This document shows, piece after piece, positions 20,950 through 31,352 of a stretch of DNA of 64,000 nucleotides. The stretch is from Aeromonas rivuli. Lineage in GTDB: Bacteria > Pseudomonadota > Gammaproteobacteria > Enterobacterales > Aeromonadaceae. The notes beneath the pieces are model-generated. The model was not told the DNA's origin and did no database searches. It saw nothing but the letters and a program-made list of their open reading frames with translations. Each line of letters begins with the position of its first letter. The first letter of the stretch is position 1. The translations under genes were made by a program, and so were the position numbers. Where the stretch lies: NCBI RefSeq assembly GCF_000820045.1, contig NZ_CDBJ01000079.1, forward strand, positions 62,001 to 126,000, given 5' to 3'.

Positions 20950-21726
20950 ATGGATACACGTAAATTGATACTGGTGGCGGCGCTTTGTGCGCTGTCCGGC
21001 TGCGTGACCGAGACTAGCTACGTTGGCCCGAACTCGACACAACGCGAAGTTGGCCCCGACCTCAAGGCGGCAGCCCAGACCAGACTGGATCTGGGCCTCC
21101 AATATTTGCGTCAGGGCAATGCCGAACAGGCAAAATTCAATCTGGACAAGGCACTGCAGTACGATCCTGACAATGCCCAGATCCAGGTTGGCTTTGCCTA
21201 TTTCTTCCAGCAGGTGCAGGATTACAAGTCGGCCGAGGCGAGTTATCGGAAAGCCTTGGCCATGGATCCGACCAATGCTGACGCGATGAACAACTATGGG
21301 GCCTTCCTCTGCAATCGCGGCCGTTTCGACGAGGCCGACAAGGCATTCAACCAGGCGATTGCGCAACCTGACTACGTCAAGGTGGCCAATACCTATGAGA
21401 ATGCGGCGATTTGTGCATTGCAAAACAATCGAAAAGAGAAAGCGAGCGAGTACTATCATCTTGCCTTGGGGTATAATCCCCGGGATCCAAGGTTATTGCT
21501 GGACTTGGCCGAGCTTTCCATGAAAGATGACAAGCTGACCGATGTGCAGGATTATCTCGTTCGTTTTGCGGCCGTGGCCGATGAGAACGAAGAGAGTCTC
21601 TGGTTGAGACTGCGTCTCGCCCAGTCGATGGACAAACCGGCATTACTTCACCAATTCGGGACTGAGCTGGTACAGCGCTTTCCCTCTTCGCCACAAGCCA
21701 AGCGTTACTTAGCCAATGACTATTGA
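20950..21726 (+). CDS. pilW: type IV pilus biogenesis lipoprotein PilW/PilF
   Basis: TPR lipoprotein of the PilW/PilF family, the pilotin for the type IV pilus secretin. 258 residues: lipoprotein signal with lipobox ALSGC (Cys18), then TPR units (RLDLGLQYLRQGNAEQAKFN, ALQYDPDNAQIQVGFAYFFQ, ALAMDPTNADAMNNYGAFLC). The place between rlmN and rodZ is its usual site in Vibrio-like and Pseudomonas-like genomes; E. coli lacks it. Overlaps the start of rodZ by 11 bases. Confidence 0.93.
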   Translation: MDTRKLILVAALCALSGCVTETSYVGPNSTQREVGPDLKAAAQTRLDLGLQYLRQGNAEQAKFNLDKALQYDPDNAQIQVGFAYFFQQVQDYKSAEASYRKALAMDPTNADAMNNYGAFLCNRGRFDEADKAFNQAIAQPDYVKVANTYENAAICALQNNRKEKASEYYHLALGYNPRDPRLLLDLAELSMKDDKLTDVQDYLVRFAAVADENEESLWLRLRLAQSMDKPALLHQFGTELVQRFPSSPQAKRYLANDY

Positions 21727-22642
21727 ACAGCAACACGACTCTCAAGACGAATCTCAGGCAGCAGGCCCAGGCCAGCTGCTGCGCACCGCTCGCGAACAGC
21801 TTGGCTGGACCCGTGAACAGGTTGCATCACGCCTTCATCTTCGTCTGACCCTGATTGCGGCTATCGAATCAGATACTTACGATAAGAACACGTCGCACAC
21901 CTTTATCCGTGGCTACTTGCGCACTTATGCCAAGCTGGTCAGCGTACCGGAAGAGACAGTCCTGGCTGCCTACACCAAGTTGGGACTGACGCCGCCGGAC
22001 AACATTGATATGCAGAGCTTCTCGCGCCGCTCCCGTCAGCAGGCCAATGACAGTCGCCTCAAGCTGGTGACCTGGTTGGTGATCCTGGCGCTGATCGGCT
22101 TGTCTGTCGCCTGGTGGTGGCAGAGTACGGCCAAGCGCTCTGCAGGGGAGGACGCGCTCGCCGCCAGCGAGATCAGCGCACCGGCCGAACCACAGGTTGC
22201 AACCGACGTGAATGAGGCGACTCAGGGCGAACTGCCTGTCGCAGAGACAGCGCCTGTTGCCGAGGTGGAGCCCGCTGCTCCCGCCGTTGACCAGAACACC
22301 ACGGCGAGTGCAGCCGTCAACACGGCCCCGGTTGAAGAGACTGTGGTGAGCGACGCTGTGGCCACTGTGCCTGACTCTGCGACTGAACCTGCGACCAGCG
22401 TGCCGCAACTCAAGTTGAACTTTGCCGCCGATTGCTGGCTCGATGTGAAAGACAGCACGGGCAAGACCCTGTTCAGCGGTCTCAAGAAGGCCAATGATGA
22501 ATTGACCCTCGCCGGGACAGCCCCCTTCAAGTTCATCATTGGTGCGCCCATGGCCGTCAAGATTGAATTTGAAGGCAAGTCCATCGACATGAGCCGTTAC
22601 AACAACGGCCGGACCGCCAAGTTCGCGTTGCCGCAGGAGTAA
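21716..22642 (+). CDS. rodZ: cell-shape protein RodZ
   Basis: Inner-membrane protein linking MreB to the elongation machinery. 308 residues: cytoplasmic Cro/CI-type helix-turn-helix (about 19-85, LLRTAREQLGWTREQVASRL), one membrane segment (about 117-135, VTWLVILALIGLSVAWWW), a low-complexity Ala/Pro/Glu periplasmic linker, and a C-terminal domain (about 225-305, FAADCWLDVKDSTGKTLFSG). Translation is probably coupled to pilW through the 11-base overlap. Confidence 0.95.
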   Translation: MTIEQQHDSQDESQAAGPGQLLRTAREQLGWTREQVASRLHLRLTLIAAIESDTYDKNTSHTFIRGYLRTYAKLVSVPEETVLAAYTKLGLTPPDNIDMQSFSRRSRQQANDSRLKLVTWLVILALIGLSVAWWWQSTAKRSAGEDALAASEISAPAEPQVATDVNEATQGELPVAETAPVAEVEPAAPAVDQNTTASAAVNTAPVEETVVSDAVATVPDSATEPATSVPQLKLNFAADCWLDVKDSTGKTLFSGLKKANDELTLAGTAPFKFIIGAPMAVKIEFEGKSIDMSRYNNGRTAKFALPQE

Positions 22643-22651
22643 GTTCTACCC

Positions 22652-23767
22652 ATGTCCGCTCACCAATCCCCGATCATTCGTCGTAAATCCAAGCAGATCA
22701 TGGTGGGTAATGTACCGGTTGGGGGCGATGCCCCCATCACGGTTCAGACCATGACCAACACCAAGACCACAGACGTGGCCGCCACCGTCGAGCAGATCCA
22801 GCGCATCGAGCGGGTGGGCGCCGACCTGGTCCGGGTCTCTGTGCCGACCATGGAGGCTGCGGAAGCCTTCAAGCTCATCAAGCAGCAGACCAATATCCCC
22901 ATCATTGCCGACATCCACTTCGACTACCGTATCGCCTTGAAAGTGGCCGAATACGGCGCCGATTGCCTGCGTATCAACCCGGGCAATATCGGCAGTGAAG
23001 AGCGGGTGCGGGCCGTGGTGGCCTGTGCGCGGGACCTCAATATCCCGATCCGCATCGGCGTCAACGGGGGCTCTCTGGAGCGCGATATTCAGGAGAAATA
23101 TGGCGAGCCGACCGCAGAGGCACTGCTCGAGTCGGCCATGCGCCACGTGGATTACCTGGATCGTCTCAACTTCGATAACTTCAAGGTGAGCGTCAAGGCA
23201 TCCGATGTCTTCCTCGCCGTGGGTGCCTATCGCCTGCTGGCCAAGCAGATAGACCAGCCCCTGCATCTGGGTATTACCGAAGCGGGTGGCTTTCGGGCCG
23301 GCGCCGTCAAATCGGCCATCGGTCTGGGCATGTTGCTGGCCGATGGTATCGGTGACACCCTGCGCATCTCCCTGGCCGCCGATCCGGTGGAGGAGGTCAA
23401 GGTCGGCTTCGACATCCTCAAGTCCCTGCGCATTCGCTCCCGTGGCATCAATTTTATCGCCTGTCCCTCCTGCTCCCGTCAGGAGTTCGATGTGATAAGC
23501 ACGGTCAATGCCCTGGAAGAGCGGCTCGAAGATATCATCACCCCCATGGATGTCTCCATCATCGGCTGCGTGGTCAATGGTCCGGGTGAAGCCCTAGTCT
23601 CCGACCTCGGTCTGGCGGGGGCGGCCAACAAGAGCGCCTTTTATGAGGGTGGCCTGCGGGTCGACCGCCTGGACAACAAGGATCTGATCCCCGTGCTGGA
23701 GCGCCGCATCCGTGCCCGTGCCGCCATGCTGGATCCCGCTAACCAGATCCGGATAGACAAGGCTTAA
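22652..23767 (+). CDS. ispG: 4-hydroxy-3-methylbut-2-enyl diphosphate synthase IspG
   Basis: Fe-S enzyme of the MEP isoprenoid pathway, converting MEcPP to HMBPP. 371 residues (E. coli 372). The cluster ligands are Cys271, Cys274 ([12 protein letters not shown]), Cys306 and Glu313 (GCVVNGPGE). N-terminal [19 protein letters not shown] is typical. Lies 9 bases after rodZ. Confidence 0.98.
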   Translation: MSAHQSPIIRRKSKQIMVGNVPVGGDAPITVQTMTNTKTTDVAATVEQIQRIERVGADLVRVSVPTMEAAEAFKLIKQQTNIPIIADIHFDYRIALKVAEYGADCLRINPGNIGSEERVRAVVACARDLNIPIRIGVNGGSLERDIQEKYGEPTAEALLESAMRHVDYLDRLNFDNFKVSVKASDVFLAVGAYRLLAKQIDQPLHLGITEAGGFRAGAVKSAIGLGMLLADGIGDTLRISLAADPVEEVKVGFDILKSLRIRSRGINFIACPSCSRQEFDVISTVNALEERLEDIITPMDVSIIGCVVNGPGEALVSDLGLAGAANKSAFYEGGLRVDRLDNKDLIPVLERRIRARAAMLDPANQIRIDKA

Positions 23768-23887
23768 CTACCCGGCTGATCCCGGTTGGCCAGATCCGAT
23801 AGAGAAGGCCTGGGTGCCTCGCTGAGCCGGTTCAGCCATCATGCCGCACTGGAACTGCCCCGATTTTACCTCGGGGTCGAAAATCCC

Positions 23888-23893
23888 TATAAT
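23888..23893 (+). promoter_or_regulatory. -10 box upstream of hisS
   Basis: Perfect TATAAT, 36 bases before the hisS start and followed by a GC-rich GCGGCC discriminator, a feature of growth-rate-controlled promoters. It lies in a gap where the open frame upstream of hisS is not HisS-like. Confidence 0.45.
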
Positions 23894-23929
23894 GCGGCCA
23901 CATTTCACGTCTTTTTCTCGAGTAGCAAC

Positions 23930-25207
23930 GTGGCAAAACAGATTCAAGCGATTCGCGGTATGAATGACTGCCTGCCGGAGCAGAGCCCGGTATGGCAGAA
24001 AGTGGAACAGACCCTGCGTCAGGTCGTCGCCAGCTATGGCTATAGCGAAGTGCGCATGCCCATCGTCGAGCAGACTCATCTGTTCAAACGCGCCATCGGT
24101 GAAGTGACCGACGTGGTCGAAAAAGAGATGTATACCTTTGAGGATCGCAACGGTGACAGCCTCACCCTGCGCCCGGAAGGGACGGCCAGCTGCGTCCGTG
24201 CCGGTATCGAGCATGGCTTGCTCTATAACCAGGAACGCCGCATGTGGTATATGGGCCCCATGTTCCGCCACGAGCGCCCCCAGAAGGGCCGCTATCGCCA
24301 GTTCCATCAATTCGGTGTCGAGCTGTTTGGGATCAATGGCCCGGACATCGATGCCGAACTCATCATGCTCACTCACCGTTTGTGGCGCCTGTTTGGCATC
24401 CAGGATCATGTCTGCCTGCAGCTCAATACTCTGGGCCAGAGCGAAGAGCGTGCCGCCTATCGCGATGCCCTGGTTGCTTATCTGGAGCAGTACAAGGATG
24501 AGCTGGATGAAGATAGCCAGCGCCGCATGTACAGCAACCCGCTGCGGGTGCTCGACTCCAAGAGTGAGCGCGTTCAGGAAATTCTGGTGGGTGCCCCGCG
24601 TCTGTTCGATCACCTGGGCGAAGAGAGCCTGGCCCACTTCGAGGGGCTCAAGACGCTACTCGATACCGCCGGCATTCAATATGAAGTGAATGAGCGGCTG
24701 GTGCGTGGTCTCGACTACTACAACCTCACCGTATTCGAGTGGGTCACCAGCAGTCTGGGCGCCCAGGGCACAGTGCTGGCCGGTGGCCGCTACGACGGTC
24801 TGGTCGAGCAGCTCGGCGGTCAAGCCACCCCGGCGGTCGGTTTTGCCATGGGCATAGAGCGTCTGGTGCTGATGCTCGAGACCCTCGAGCTCAATGCCGA
24901 CATCCGCCCTGGGGTGGATGTGTATCTGGCCATGGTCGGCGAGGGGATAGCATCCGCTGGTTTCCAGTTGGCCGAGCGACTGCGCGATGCGTTGCCCGAT
25001 CTTCGTCTGATGAGCCACTGCGGTGGCGGCAATTTCAAGAAACAGCTCAAACGTGCCGACAAGAGCGGCGCGTCCATTGCCCTGATCCTCGGCGAGTCCG
25101 AGGCACAAAACGGGGAAGTGACCATCAAATATCTGCGTGGCCAGGGGGAACAACAGACCCTGAAGGTCGACGCCGTCATTGCCCTGCTGGCAGTCAAAGG
25201 AGAGTAA
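23930..25207 (+). CDS. hisS: histidine--tRNA ligase
   Basis: Class II aminoacyl-tRNA synthetase. 425 residues (E. coli 424). Motifs: [13 protein letters not shown], motif 2 [17 protein letters not shown], the histidine-binding [15 protein letters not shown], and motif 3 [14 protein letters not shown]. The frame is open from 23786, but those residues contain the promoter; GTG at 23930 gives the conserved AKQIQAIRG start, with only a weak GAG as ribosome site. Confidence 0.95.
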   Translation: MAKQIQAIRGMNDCLPEQSPVWQKVEQTLRQVVASYGYSEVRMPIVEQTHLFKRAIGEVTDVVEKEMYTFEDRNGDSLTLRPEGTASCVRAGIEHGLLYNQERRMWYMGPMFRHERPQKGRYRQFHQFGVELFGINGPDIDAELIMLTHRLWRLFGIQDHVCLQLNTLGQSEERAAYRDALVAYLEQYKDELDEDSQRRMYSNPLRVLDSKSERVQEILVGAPRLFDHLGEESLAHFEGLKTLLDTAGIQYEVNERLVRGLDYYNLTVFEWVTSSLGAQGTVLAGGRYDGLVEQLGGQATPAVGFAMGIERLVLMLETLELNADIRPGVDVYLAMVGEGIASAGFQLAERLRDALPDLRLMSHCGGGNFKKQLKRADKSGASIALILGESEAQNGEVTIKYLRGQGEQQTLKVDAVIALLAVKGE

Positions 25208-25210
25208 GCC

Positions 25211-25861
25211 GTGGAAGTTTATACCACCGAAGATCAACAGGTTGAAGTTATCAAGAGCTGGTGGAAAGAGAACGGTACCTCGGTGATTGCCGGGACCGTC
25301 ATCGGCTTGGTCGGCCTGTTTGGCTGGCGCTATTACAACGAATATCAGCAGACGAGCAAGGAGACAGCTTCCCAGGCTTACAACCAGCTGACCCAGGCCC
25401 TGGCCAAGGGGGACGATGGCGCCTTTACCCAGGCGCAGAGCTTCATCGGCGAGCACAAGGGGGAATCCTACAGTGAGCTGGCGGCCCTGCAGCTGGCCGC
25501 TGCCGCCGTCAAGGCGGGCAAGCTGGACTTGGCCGAGCAGCAGCTTAGCCAGGTGGTTGCGCAAGGTGACGAGAGCGTACAGCCCATCGCTGGCCTGCGT
25601 CTGGCCCGGGTGCTGGGCGATCAGGGCAAGTTTGACGAGGCCCTGGCTCAGCTCGACAAGATCAAGAGCGAGGCCTTCAAGGCGCAGCTTGCCGAAGTGC
25701 GCGGCGATCTGCTGCTCAAGCAGGGCAAGCCGGAAGAGGCCCGCGATGCCTATCAGGCCGCAGCCGATGCCGGTGGTCTGCAAGCCAGCCCGGAGCTCAA
25801 GCTGAAGATGGACGATCTGGCGCTGCCAGCCAACGTCAATGCAGGAGCGCCGGATGCGTGA
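25211..25861 (+). CDS. yfgM: YfgM, SecYEG-associated periplasmic chaperone partner
   Basis: Membrane-anchored TPR-like protein; E. coli YfgM associates with PpiD at the Sec translocon. 216 residues: short cytoplasmic start (MEVYTTEDQQVEVIKSWWKEN), one membrane segment (about 24-41), then a helical periplasmic domain with repeats such as GKLDLAEQQLSQVV. GTG start with AGGAG upstream, 3 bases after hisS. Overlaps bamB by 8 bases. Confidence 0.93.
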   Translation: MEVYTTEDQQVEVIKSWWKENGTSVIAGTVIGLVGLFGWRYYNEYQQTSKETASQAYNQLTQALAKGDDGAFTQAQSFIGEHKGESYSELAALQLAAAAVKAGKLDLAEQQLSQVVAQGDESVQPIAGLRLARVLGDQGKFDEALAQLDKIKSEAFKAQLAEVRGDLLLKQGKPEEARDAYQAAADAGGLQASPELKLKMDDLALPANVNAGAPDA

Positions 25862-27047
25862 TCTGAAACGTGACCTCAAACGGGTAGCGCTGGGTACCGC
25901 CATCGCCGTGGCGCTGCAAGGTTGTTCCCTGTTCAGCAAGGATGAAGATCTCAACCCCATGGCAGCCTTGCCCCAGGTTGAGTCCAGCTTCCAGGCAGAT
26001 ACCCTGTGGAGCAGCTCGGTAGGCGATGGCATTGGCAACTTCTACTCTCAGCTGCGCCCGGCGGTCGAGGATGATGTCATCTATGCCGCCGCCCGTGGCG
26101 GTGACGTGACCGCCTTCGAGCGTGCGAGCGGCAAGGAGTTGTGGAGCGTGGACTTGGCGGATCTGCCGGTCAACGCAGACAAGCGCAGCGCCCGCCTCTC
26201 CGGCGGTCTGGTGTCTCGCTATGGCAAGCTGTTCCTCGGCTCCGAAAACGGCCAGGTCTATGCCCTGGACGAAAAAGACGGTGCCGTACTCTGGCAGACC
26301 ACAGTGCCGGGTGAAGTGGTTGCCAGCCCTGCGGTCGAAGATGGCCGGGTCGTGGTACTGACTACCTCGGGTCGTCTGGTCGCGCTGGATAGCGATGAAG
26401 GCAAGCTGCAATGGACACTCTCCGAAGAGCAGCCTCCGCTGACCCTGCGCAGCACGGGCTCCCCCGTCATCACCAATGGCGCCGTCTTGTACGGCCGCGC
26501 CGATGGCAAGGTGGGCATCGCCCTGCTCAGCAACGGTCAACCGGTGCGCCAGTCCAAGGTTGCCGACCCGCGCGGTGCCACCGAACTGGATCGCATGGTG
26601 GACGTGGATGCCGCTCCGCTCATCGCCGGTGATGAACTCTATGCCATCGCTTACAACGGCCAGTTGATGGCCCGCAAGCTGATGACAGGTGACGAGGTGT
26701 GGAAGCGCAAATATTCCGGTTATCGCGACATGGCGGTGAGCGGTGATGCCATCGTGCTGACCGACAGCCGCAGTCACCTGTTTGCCATCGACCGTCGCAA
26801 CGGTCTGGAGCTGTGGTCCAACACCCAGCTGGAAAATCGCAGCGTCACCGCCCCCGTCGTCTTTGGCGACTATGTGGTGGTGGGCGATGTGGAAGGTTAC
26901 CTGTATTGGCTGGATCGTACCGATGGGTCCATCAAGGCGATGCAGCAGCTCGATAGCAGTGGTCTCTATGCCGCCCCTCTGGTGGATGAAGATGTACTCT
27001 ATGTACAGAGCCGTGACGGTAAGTTGTACGCCCTTAAGCGTCCCTAA
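25854..27047 (+). CDS. bamB: outer-membrane protein assembly lipoprotein BamB
   Basis: Beta-propeller lipoprotein of the BAM complex that inserts outer-membrane proteins. 397 residues: lipobox ALQGC with Cys24, then eight blades with PQQ-like repeats ([49 protein letters not shown]). ATG at 25854 is preferred over 25839 because AGGAG lies 8 bases upstream of it. Coupled to yfgM by overlap, as in E. coli. Confidence 0.97.
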   Translation: MRDLKRDLKRVALGTAIAVALQGCSLFSKDEDLNPMAALPQVESSFQADTLWSSSVGDGIGNFYSQLRPAVEDDVIYAAARGGDVTAFERASGKELWSVDLADLPVNADKRSARLSGGLVSRYGKLFLGSENGQVYALDEKDGAVLWQTTVPGEVVASPAVEDGRVVVLTTSGRLVALDSDEGKLQWTLSEEQPPLTLRSTGSPVITNGAVLYGRADGKVGIALLSNGQPVRQSKVADPRGATELDRMVDVDAAPLIAGDELYAIAYNGQLMARKLMTGDEVWKRKYSGYRDMAVSGDAIVLTDSRSHLFAIDRRNGLELWSNTQLENRSVTAPVVFGDYVVVGDVEGYLYWLDRTDGSIKAMQQLDSSGLYAAPLVDEDVLYVQSRDGKLYALKRP

Positions 27048-27069
27048 CTGTCCGATATTTTGATTATCC

Positions 27070-27099
27070 GGCTCCTGGTCTTCGGACCCGGAGCCTTTG
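27070..27099 (+). terminator. hairpin between bamB and der
   Basis: GGCTCC (27070-27075) with GGAGCC (27090-27095) and an inner GGTC/GACC around TTCG, followed by only TTTGT. Probably a weak terminator or processing site within the bamB-der unit. Confidence 0.45.
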
Positions 27100-27121
27100 T
27101 CGTCTTGAGAATGAGGCTTTT

Positions 27122-28606
27122 ATGACTCCTGTAGTAGCCCTGGTGGGCCGCCCCAACGTGGGGAAATCCACCCTGTTCAACCGCCTGACCCGTACCCGGG
27201 ATGCCCTGGTGGCCGATTTCCCCGGCCTGACCCGGGATCGTAAATACGGCCAGGCGAAGCTGGGCGAGCTGGAATTTATCGTGGTCGATACCGGCGGTAT
27301 CGATGGCACTGAAGAGGGTATCGAGCTGAAGATGGCCGAGCAATCCCTGCAGGCCATCGAAGAAGCCGATGTGGTGCTGTTCATGGTCGATGCCCGTGCC
27401 GGTCTGACCGCCGCGGATCAGGCGATCGCCGAGCACCTGCGCAAGGCCCAGAAGAAGGTGTTCCTGGTCGCCAACAAGACCGACGGCATCGATGGTGATT
27501 CCGCCGTGTCCGAGTTCTACTCCCTGGCGCTGGGTGAGGTCTATCAGATAGCCGCCGCCCATGGTCGCGGCGTGCTGAGCCTGCTGGAGCTCTCTTTGGC
27601 CCCGCACCTGGAAACCCTGGTCGGTGAAGACGATGTGCAGGAAGAGGAAGAAGAGGACTTCGATGAAGAAGCCCTGCTGCGCATGGTAGCCGCCGGTGAT
27701 CTGGACACCCGGGAAGACACCAAGGAGACCCCCTTTGCCGACTTGCCTATCAAGTTCGCCATCGTCGGTCGCCCCAACGTCGGTAAATCCACCCTGACCA
27801 ACCGCATGCTGGGTGAAGACAGGGTCATCGTCTATGACATGCCGGGTACCACTCGCGACTCCATCTACATCCCCATGGAGCGTGATGAGCAGAAGTACGT
27901 CATCATCGACACCGCCGGTGTGCGTCGTCGTGGCAAGGTGCATGAGACGGTGGAGAAGTTCTCCGTCATCAAGACCCTCAAGGCCATCGAAGATGCCAAC
28001 GTCTGCCTGCTGGTGATCGATGCCCGCGAGACCATCACCGATCAGGACTTGAGTATCTTGGGCTTCGTGCTCAACACCGGTCGCTCCGTGGTGCTGGTGG
28101 TGAACAAGTGGGATGGTCTGGATACCGAAGTGAAGACCAGCATCAAGAATGAGCTGGATCGTCGTCTGGGCTTCATCGATTTCGCCCGGGTGCACTTCAT
28201 CTCTGCCCTGCACGGTAGCGGGGTCGGCCACCTGTTCGAATCCATCCAGGAGGCGTACCAGTCCGCCACCCGCCGGACCAGCACCGCCATGCTGACCCGC
28301 ATCATGCAGATGGCCCAGGAAGATCACCAGCCGCCCATGGTCAATGGTCGCCGGGTCAAGCTGAAGTATGCCCATGCCGGTGGTTACAACCCGCCGCGCA
28401 TCGTCATCCACGGCAACCAGCTCAATGACTTGCCGGATTCCTACAAGCGCTATCTGATCAACTATTTCCGCAAGTCCCTGAAGATCATGGGCACCCCGAT
28501 CCGGGTCGAGTTCCAGGAGTCGGTCAACCCCTTCGAGGGCAGGAAGAACACCATGACCCTGAGTCAGGAGCGGCAACGCAAGCGCCTGCTCAAGATGAAG
28601 AAGTAA
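27122..28606 (+). CDS. der: ribosome biogenesis GTPase Der
   Basis: Essential GTPase with two G domains in tandem, needed for 50S subunit assembly. 494 residues: first P-loop [12 protein letters not shown] (about 8-19), an acidic linker ([10 protein letters not shown], about 178), second P-loop [13 protein letters not shown] (about 217), with TKAD/NKWD-type motifs NKTD and NKWD, then a C-terminal KH-like domain ([15 protein letters not shown]). Upstream of yfgJ, as in E. coli. Confidence 0.98.
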   Translation: MTPVVALVGRPNVGKSTLFNRLTRTRDALVADFPGLTRDRKYGQAKLGELEFIVVDTGGIDGTEEGIELKMAEQSLQAIEEADVVLFMVDARAGLTAADQAIAEHLRKAQKKVFLVANKTDGIDGDSAVSEFYSLALGEVYQIAAAHGRGVLSLLELSLAPHLETLVGEDDVQEEEEEDFDEEALLRMVAAGDLDTREDTKETPFADLPIKFAIVGRPNVGKSTLTNRMLGEDRVIVYDMPGTTRDSIYIPMERDEQKYVIIDTAGVRRRGKVHETVEKFSVIKTLKAIEDANVCLLVIDARETITDQDLSILGFVLNTGRSVVLVVNKWDGLDTEVKTSIKNELDRRLGFIDFARVHFISALHGSGVGHLFESIQEAYQSATRRTSTAMLTRIMQMAQEDHQPPMVNGRRVKLKYAHAGGYNPPRIVIHGNQLNDLPDSYKRYLINYFRKSLKIMGTPIRVEFQESVNPFEGRKNTMTLSQERQRKRLLKMKK

Positions 28607-28613
28607 GACAACG

Positions 28614-28637
28614 CGGCTGCCTCAGGGCAGCCGTTTT
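28614..28637 (+). terminator. intrinsic terminator after der
   Basis: CGGCTGCC (28614-28621) and GGCAGCCG (28626-28633) with a TCAG loop, followed by TTTT. Confidence 0.8.
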
Positions 28638-28773
28638 ACATTGATGCAGTGCAATTCCCGCAGGCGCTCCCCATGTTATCTTGACCCTGACAATAGGCAG
28701 CAGCCATGCTGATAAGAGAAGGAGCGGGTCTGCGGCAGGCTCAAGCCAGACTCATATTATCAGGAGCATCACC

Positions 28774-29016
28774 ATGAATGATTCCACGCCCAGTTGTCCC
28801 GCGTGTGCGGCGGCCCTGGATCCTCGCCATAGCGAACAGCGCTGCCCCGTCTGTCACGCCGAGTTGTGCTTTGAGGCCAGCTGTCCCGATTGTGGCGCCC
28901 CGCTGGAGCGGCTGCAGGCATGCGGTGCGGTCGACTATTTCTGTCAGGGGTGCAGCAGCCTCATCTCCAAGCGTCGGGTGATCTATGAGGTCAGGCGGGT
29001 AGGGGATGGCGAGTAG
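28774..29016 (+). CDS. yfgJ: zinc-ribbon protein YfgJ
   Basis: 80-residue protein made of zinc-binding knuckles: CPAC (8-11), CPVC (24-27), CPDC (37-40) and CQGC (57-60), with the family phrase ACGAVDYFC. It matches E. coli YfgJ in sequence and in place after der. CAGGAG precedes the ATG at 28774; the frame is open further upstream but without similarity. Function unknown. Confidence 0.88.
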   Translation: MNDSTPSCPACAAALDPRHSEQRCPVCHAELCFEASCPDCGAPLERLQACGAVDYFCQGCSSLISKRRVIYEVRRVGDGE

Positions 29017-29085
29017 AGGAGAGGCCATGTAGCCGTTACAGCTCGTCCTTTCAATCGCTCGCAGACCAGCCAAATGAGATAGGAA

Positions 29086-29112
29086 AGAGGCGCCCACCGG
29101 GCGCCTCTTTTA
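29086..29112. terminator. bidirectional terminator between yfgJ and aroP
   Basis: AGAGGCGCCC (29086-29095), ACC loop, GGGCGCCTCT (29099-29108), then TTTT. The two genes converge here. Confidence 0.85.
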
Positions 29113-29152
29113 TGCAGGTTTGACTCGGCCTCTTGTCGGGCTTGTGTTGACC

Positions 29153-30529
29153 TCAGGCCGGATTCACGGCGGCAGCGGCCAGGCGTTTGCGTTTGAACTG
29201 GTAACCGATGGCGAGCACCAGTATCCAGACCGGGATCAGCATGACGGAGATCTGGATGCCGGGGGTCAGATACATGATGACCAGGATGCCCGCCATGAAG
29301 GCGAGGCAGAGGTAGTTGCCAAAGGGGTACCAGAACGCCTTGAACTGAGGCTCGATCCCCTGGGCCTGCTTGGCCTTGCGGAATTTGAGATGAGCCAGGC
29401 TGATCATGGCCCAGTTGATGACCAGGGCCGACACCACCAGCGCCATCAGCAGCTCGAAGGCCTTGCCCGGGATCAGGTAGTTGATCAGCACGCACAGCAA
29501 GGTGGCACCCGCCGAGATGGATATGGCGACCATGGGAACACCGCTCTTGCTGGTCTTGAGCAGCGCCTTGGGACCATTGCCCTGCTTGGCCAGGCCAAAC
29601 AACATCCGGCTGTTGCAGTAGACGCAGCTGTTGTAGACCGAGAGCGCCGCGGTCAGTACCACCATATTGAGCACAGTCGCCACCAGATCGCTGTCCAGGG
29701 CATGGAAGATCATCACGAAGGGACTGCCGCCCTCGACGACTTTGCCCCAGGGGTAGAGGGACATCAGTACTGCCAGGGCGCCGATGTAGAAGATGAGGAT
29801 GCGGTAGATCACCTGGTTGGTGGCCTTGGGAATACTCTTTTGCGGATCGTCGGCTTCGGCCGCCGTGATACCGACCAGCTCCAGACCCCCGAAGGAGAAC
29901 ATGATCACCGCCATGGCCATCACCAGGCCGCTGATACCGTTGGGGAAGAAGCCGCCCTGATCCCAGAGGTTGGTCACGCTCGCCTCGGGGCCGCCGCTGC
30001 CGCTGGCCAGCAGGTAGCCACCAAAGCCAATCATGCCGACGATGGCGACCACCTTGATGATGGCGAACCAGAACTCCATCTCGCCAAATGCCTTGACGTT
30101 GGTGAGGTTGATGGCGTTGATCAGCACGAAGAAGAGGGCCGCCGACATCCAGGTCGGGATCTCGGGCCACCAGTACTGGACATAGATGCCGACTGCGGTG
30201 AGCTCGGCCATGCTGACCAGCACATAGAGTACCCAGTAGTTCCAACCAGACGCGAAGCCCGCGAAGTCACCCCAGTATTTATAGGCAAAGTGGCTGAAGG
30301 AGCCTGCCACCGGCTCTTCCACCACCATCTCGCCGAGCTGGCGCATGATGAGGAAGGCGATGAAGCCGCCGATGGCATAGCCGAGCAGCACTGAGGGGCC
30401 GGCCATCTTGATGGTCTGGGCTATCCCCAGAAACAGGCCGGTGCCGATGGCGCCGCCCAGGGCGATGAGCTGGATATGGCGGTTCTTGAGGCCGCGCTTG
30501 AGCTCATCGCCTTGTGGTTGAAGATCCAT
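29153..30529 (-). CDS. aroP: aromatic amino acid permease AroP (APC family)
   Basis: Inner-membrane importer of phenylalanine, tyrosine and tryptophan. 458 residues, twelve membrane helices; very close to E. coli AroP: LKRGLKNRHIQLIALGGAIG, LGEMVVEEPVAGSFSHFAYK, FAGFASGWNYWVLYVLVSMA, SFGGLELVGITAAEADDP. PheP is the nearest alternative, but these segments favour AroP. AAGGAC lies before the ATG. A TyrR-box-like site is found 66-83 bases upstream, fitting TyrR control as in E. coli. Confidence 0.93.
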   Translation of the reverse strand: MDLQPQGDELKRGLKNRHIQLIALGGAIGTGLFLGIAQTIKMAGPSVLLGYAIGGFIAFLIMRQLGEMVVEEPVAGSFSHFAYKYWGDFAGFASGWNYWVLYVLVSMAELTAVGIYVQYWWPEIPTWMSAALFFVLINAINLTNVKAFGEMEFWFAIIKVVAIVGMIGFGGYLLASGSGGPEASVTNLWDQGGFFPNGISGLVMAMAVIMFSFGGLELVGITAAEADDPQKSIPKATNQVIYRILIFYIGALAVLMSLYPWGKVVEGGSPFVMIFHALDSDLVATVLNMVVLTAALSVYNSCVYCNSRMLFGLAKQGNGPKALLKTSKSGVPMVAISISAGATLLCVLINYLIPGKAFELLMALVVSALVINWAMISLAHLKFRKAKQAQGIEPQFKAFWYPFGNYLCLAFMAGILVIMYLTPGIQISVMLIPVWILVLAIGYQFKRKRLAAAAVNPA

Positions 30530-30956
30530 ACTGAGTCCTTTTGATTCGTCAGTCCGTCGCTTTCGTCATTTCGTAGCCAAAAGCTGACGTAACCTGTATT
30601 TATTTCGTTACATGGTGCCATTTGTTGTTTTTCATGGTGGCTACCAACCGCAGCAGAATAGTGATAAACGACCCGTGTTGCACCTGTTTTTGCTATCATT
30701 CGCTGGCTTTTTCGCCTCTTATCAGTCTTTTATTGAGGTTCTTCTCACTTTTTCTGGTCATTGCTCACTATCTGGTCGACTGATTATGCCGATCTTGATC
30801 TTCTGCACTATCCGTGATTAATGGTGTCGAGATTCATTGGAGGCTTTTTGCATCCGCTCCCGCTTTGCCTGCCCATGTCAGTGGCAGGTGGGGCAGGGCA
30901 ATCAGTGGCAAGAGCGGTATCCATCACTGTTATGACGAGGAGAGGCGGGTTCTGGG
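30530..30956. other. intergenic region between aroP and the small membrane gene
   Basis: About 430 bases. Holds the aroP control region (TyrR-like box) on the aroP side and an A/T-rich tract around 30600-30830. No gene in it can be supported. Confidence 0.55.
30595..30612 (-). promoter_or_regulatory. TyrR-box-like site upstream of aroP
   Basis: Read on the minus strand TGTAAC-N6-AATACA, 9 of 12 positions of the palindromic TyrR box TGTAAA-N6-TTTACA with correct spacing. It lies 66-83 bases before the aroP start. In E. coli aroP is repressed by TyrR. Confidence 0.45.
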
Positions 30957-31223
30957 ATGATGAAGATGGTGGGCTGGGTCATGATGGCCCTGTTGTGGGG
31001 AGTGCTGTGTCTGGCGCCGCTGCTGCTGTTGCTGGCCCTGGGTGTCTTGTTGTGCCTCGGGTTCCTGGCCCAGGCCAGCTGGCCCTGGGTGATGGCGGGG
31101 GCTGGCCTGCTCGGCCTTGGACTGGGGATCTGGCTGGCGGAGCGGGTGCGCGGTGGTTATGGTTTGATCTCCTTCTACGGCAAGCTGATGAGTAACCGTG
31201 AGCTTAACCTGCCAAAGAGCTGA
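30957..31223 (+). CDS. small membrane protein, function unknown
   Basis: 88 residues with two membrane segments (about 5-37 and 44-60; MVGWVMMALLWGVLCLAP, then WVMAGAGLLGLGLGIWLAE) and a short polar tail. Not recognised. Three in-frame ATG codons (30957, 30960, 30966) compete; AGGAGAGG at 30938-30945 suits the first. Ends ahead of the ppsR terminator. Real-gene status rests on its clean hydrophobic pattern and ribosome site only. Confidence 0.5.
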   Translation: MMKMVGWVMMALLWGVLCLAPLLLLLALGVLLCLGFLAQASWPWVMAGAGLLGLGLGIWLAERVRGGYGLISFYGKLMSNRELNLPKS

Positions 31224-31266
31224 CAACGGGAGGGGAACCCGGGGTGTTTCCCCGGCCAGCCCTATG

Positions 31267-31308
31267 AAAAAGAGCCCTGAACCCGCGTTGGCGGGAACAG
31301 GGCTCTTT
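31267..31308 (-). terminator. terminator of ppsR
   Basis: A long stem, AAAGAGCCCTG with CAGGGCTCTTT, extended by an inner CCCGC/GCGGG pairing around GTTG. On the minus strand it is followed by TTTTT, so it ends ppsR; it may also stop the plus-strand small gene. Confidence 0.85.
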
Positions 31309-31352
31309 GCATGGCAAGCTGGGCTGACTTTTGTTGCGGATGAGCGCCGCTC

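Noticed and set aside
29120-30394. 424-codon open frame on the plus strand opposite aroP
   Set aside because: Antisense shadow of a clear AroP gene; low-complexity His/Asp/Gln-rich product.
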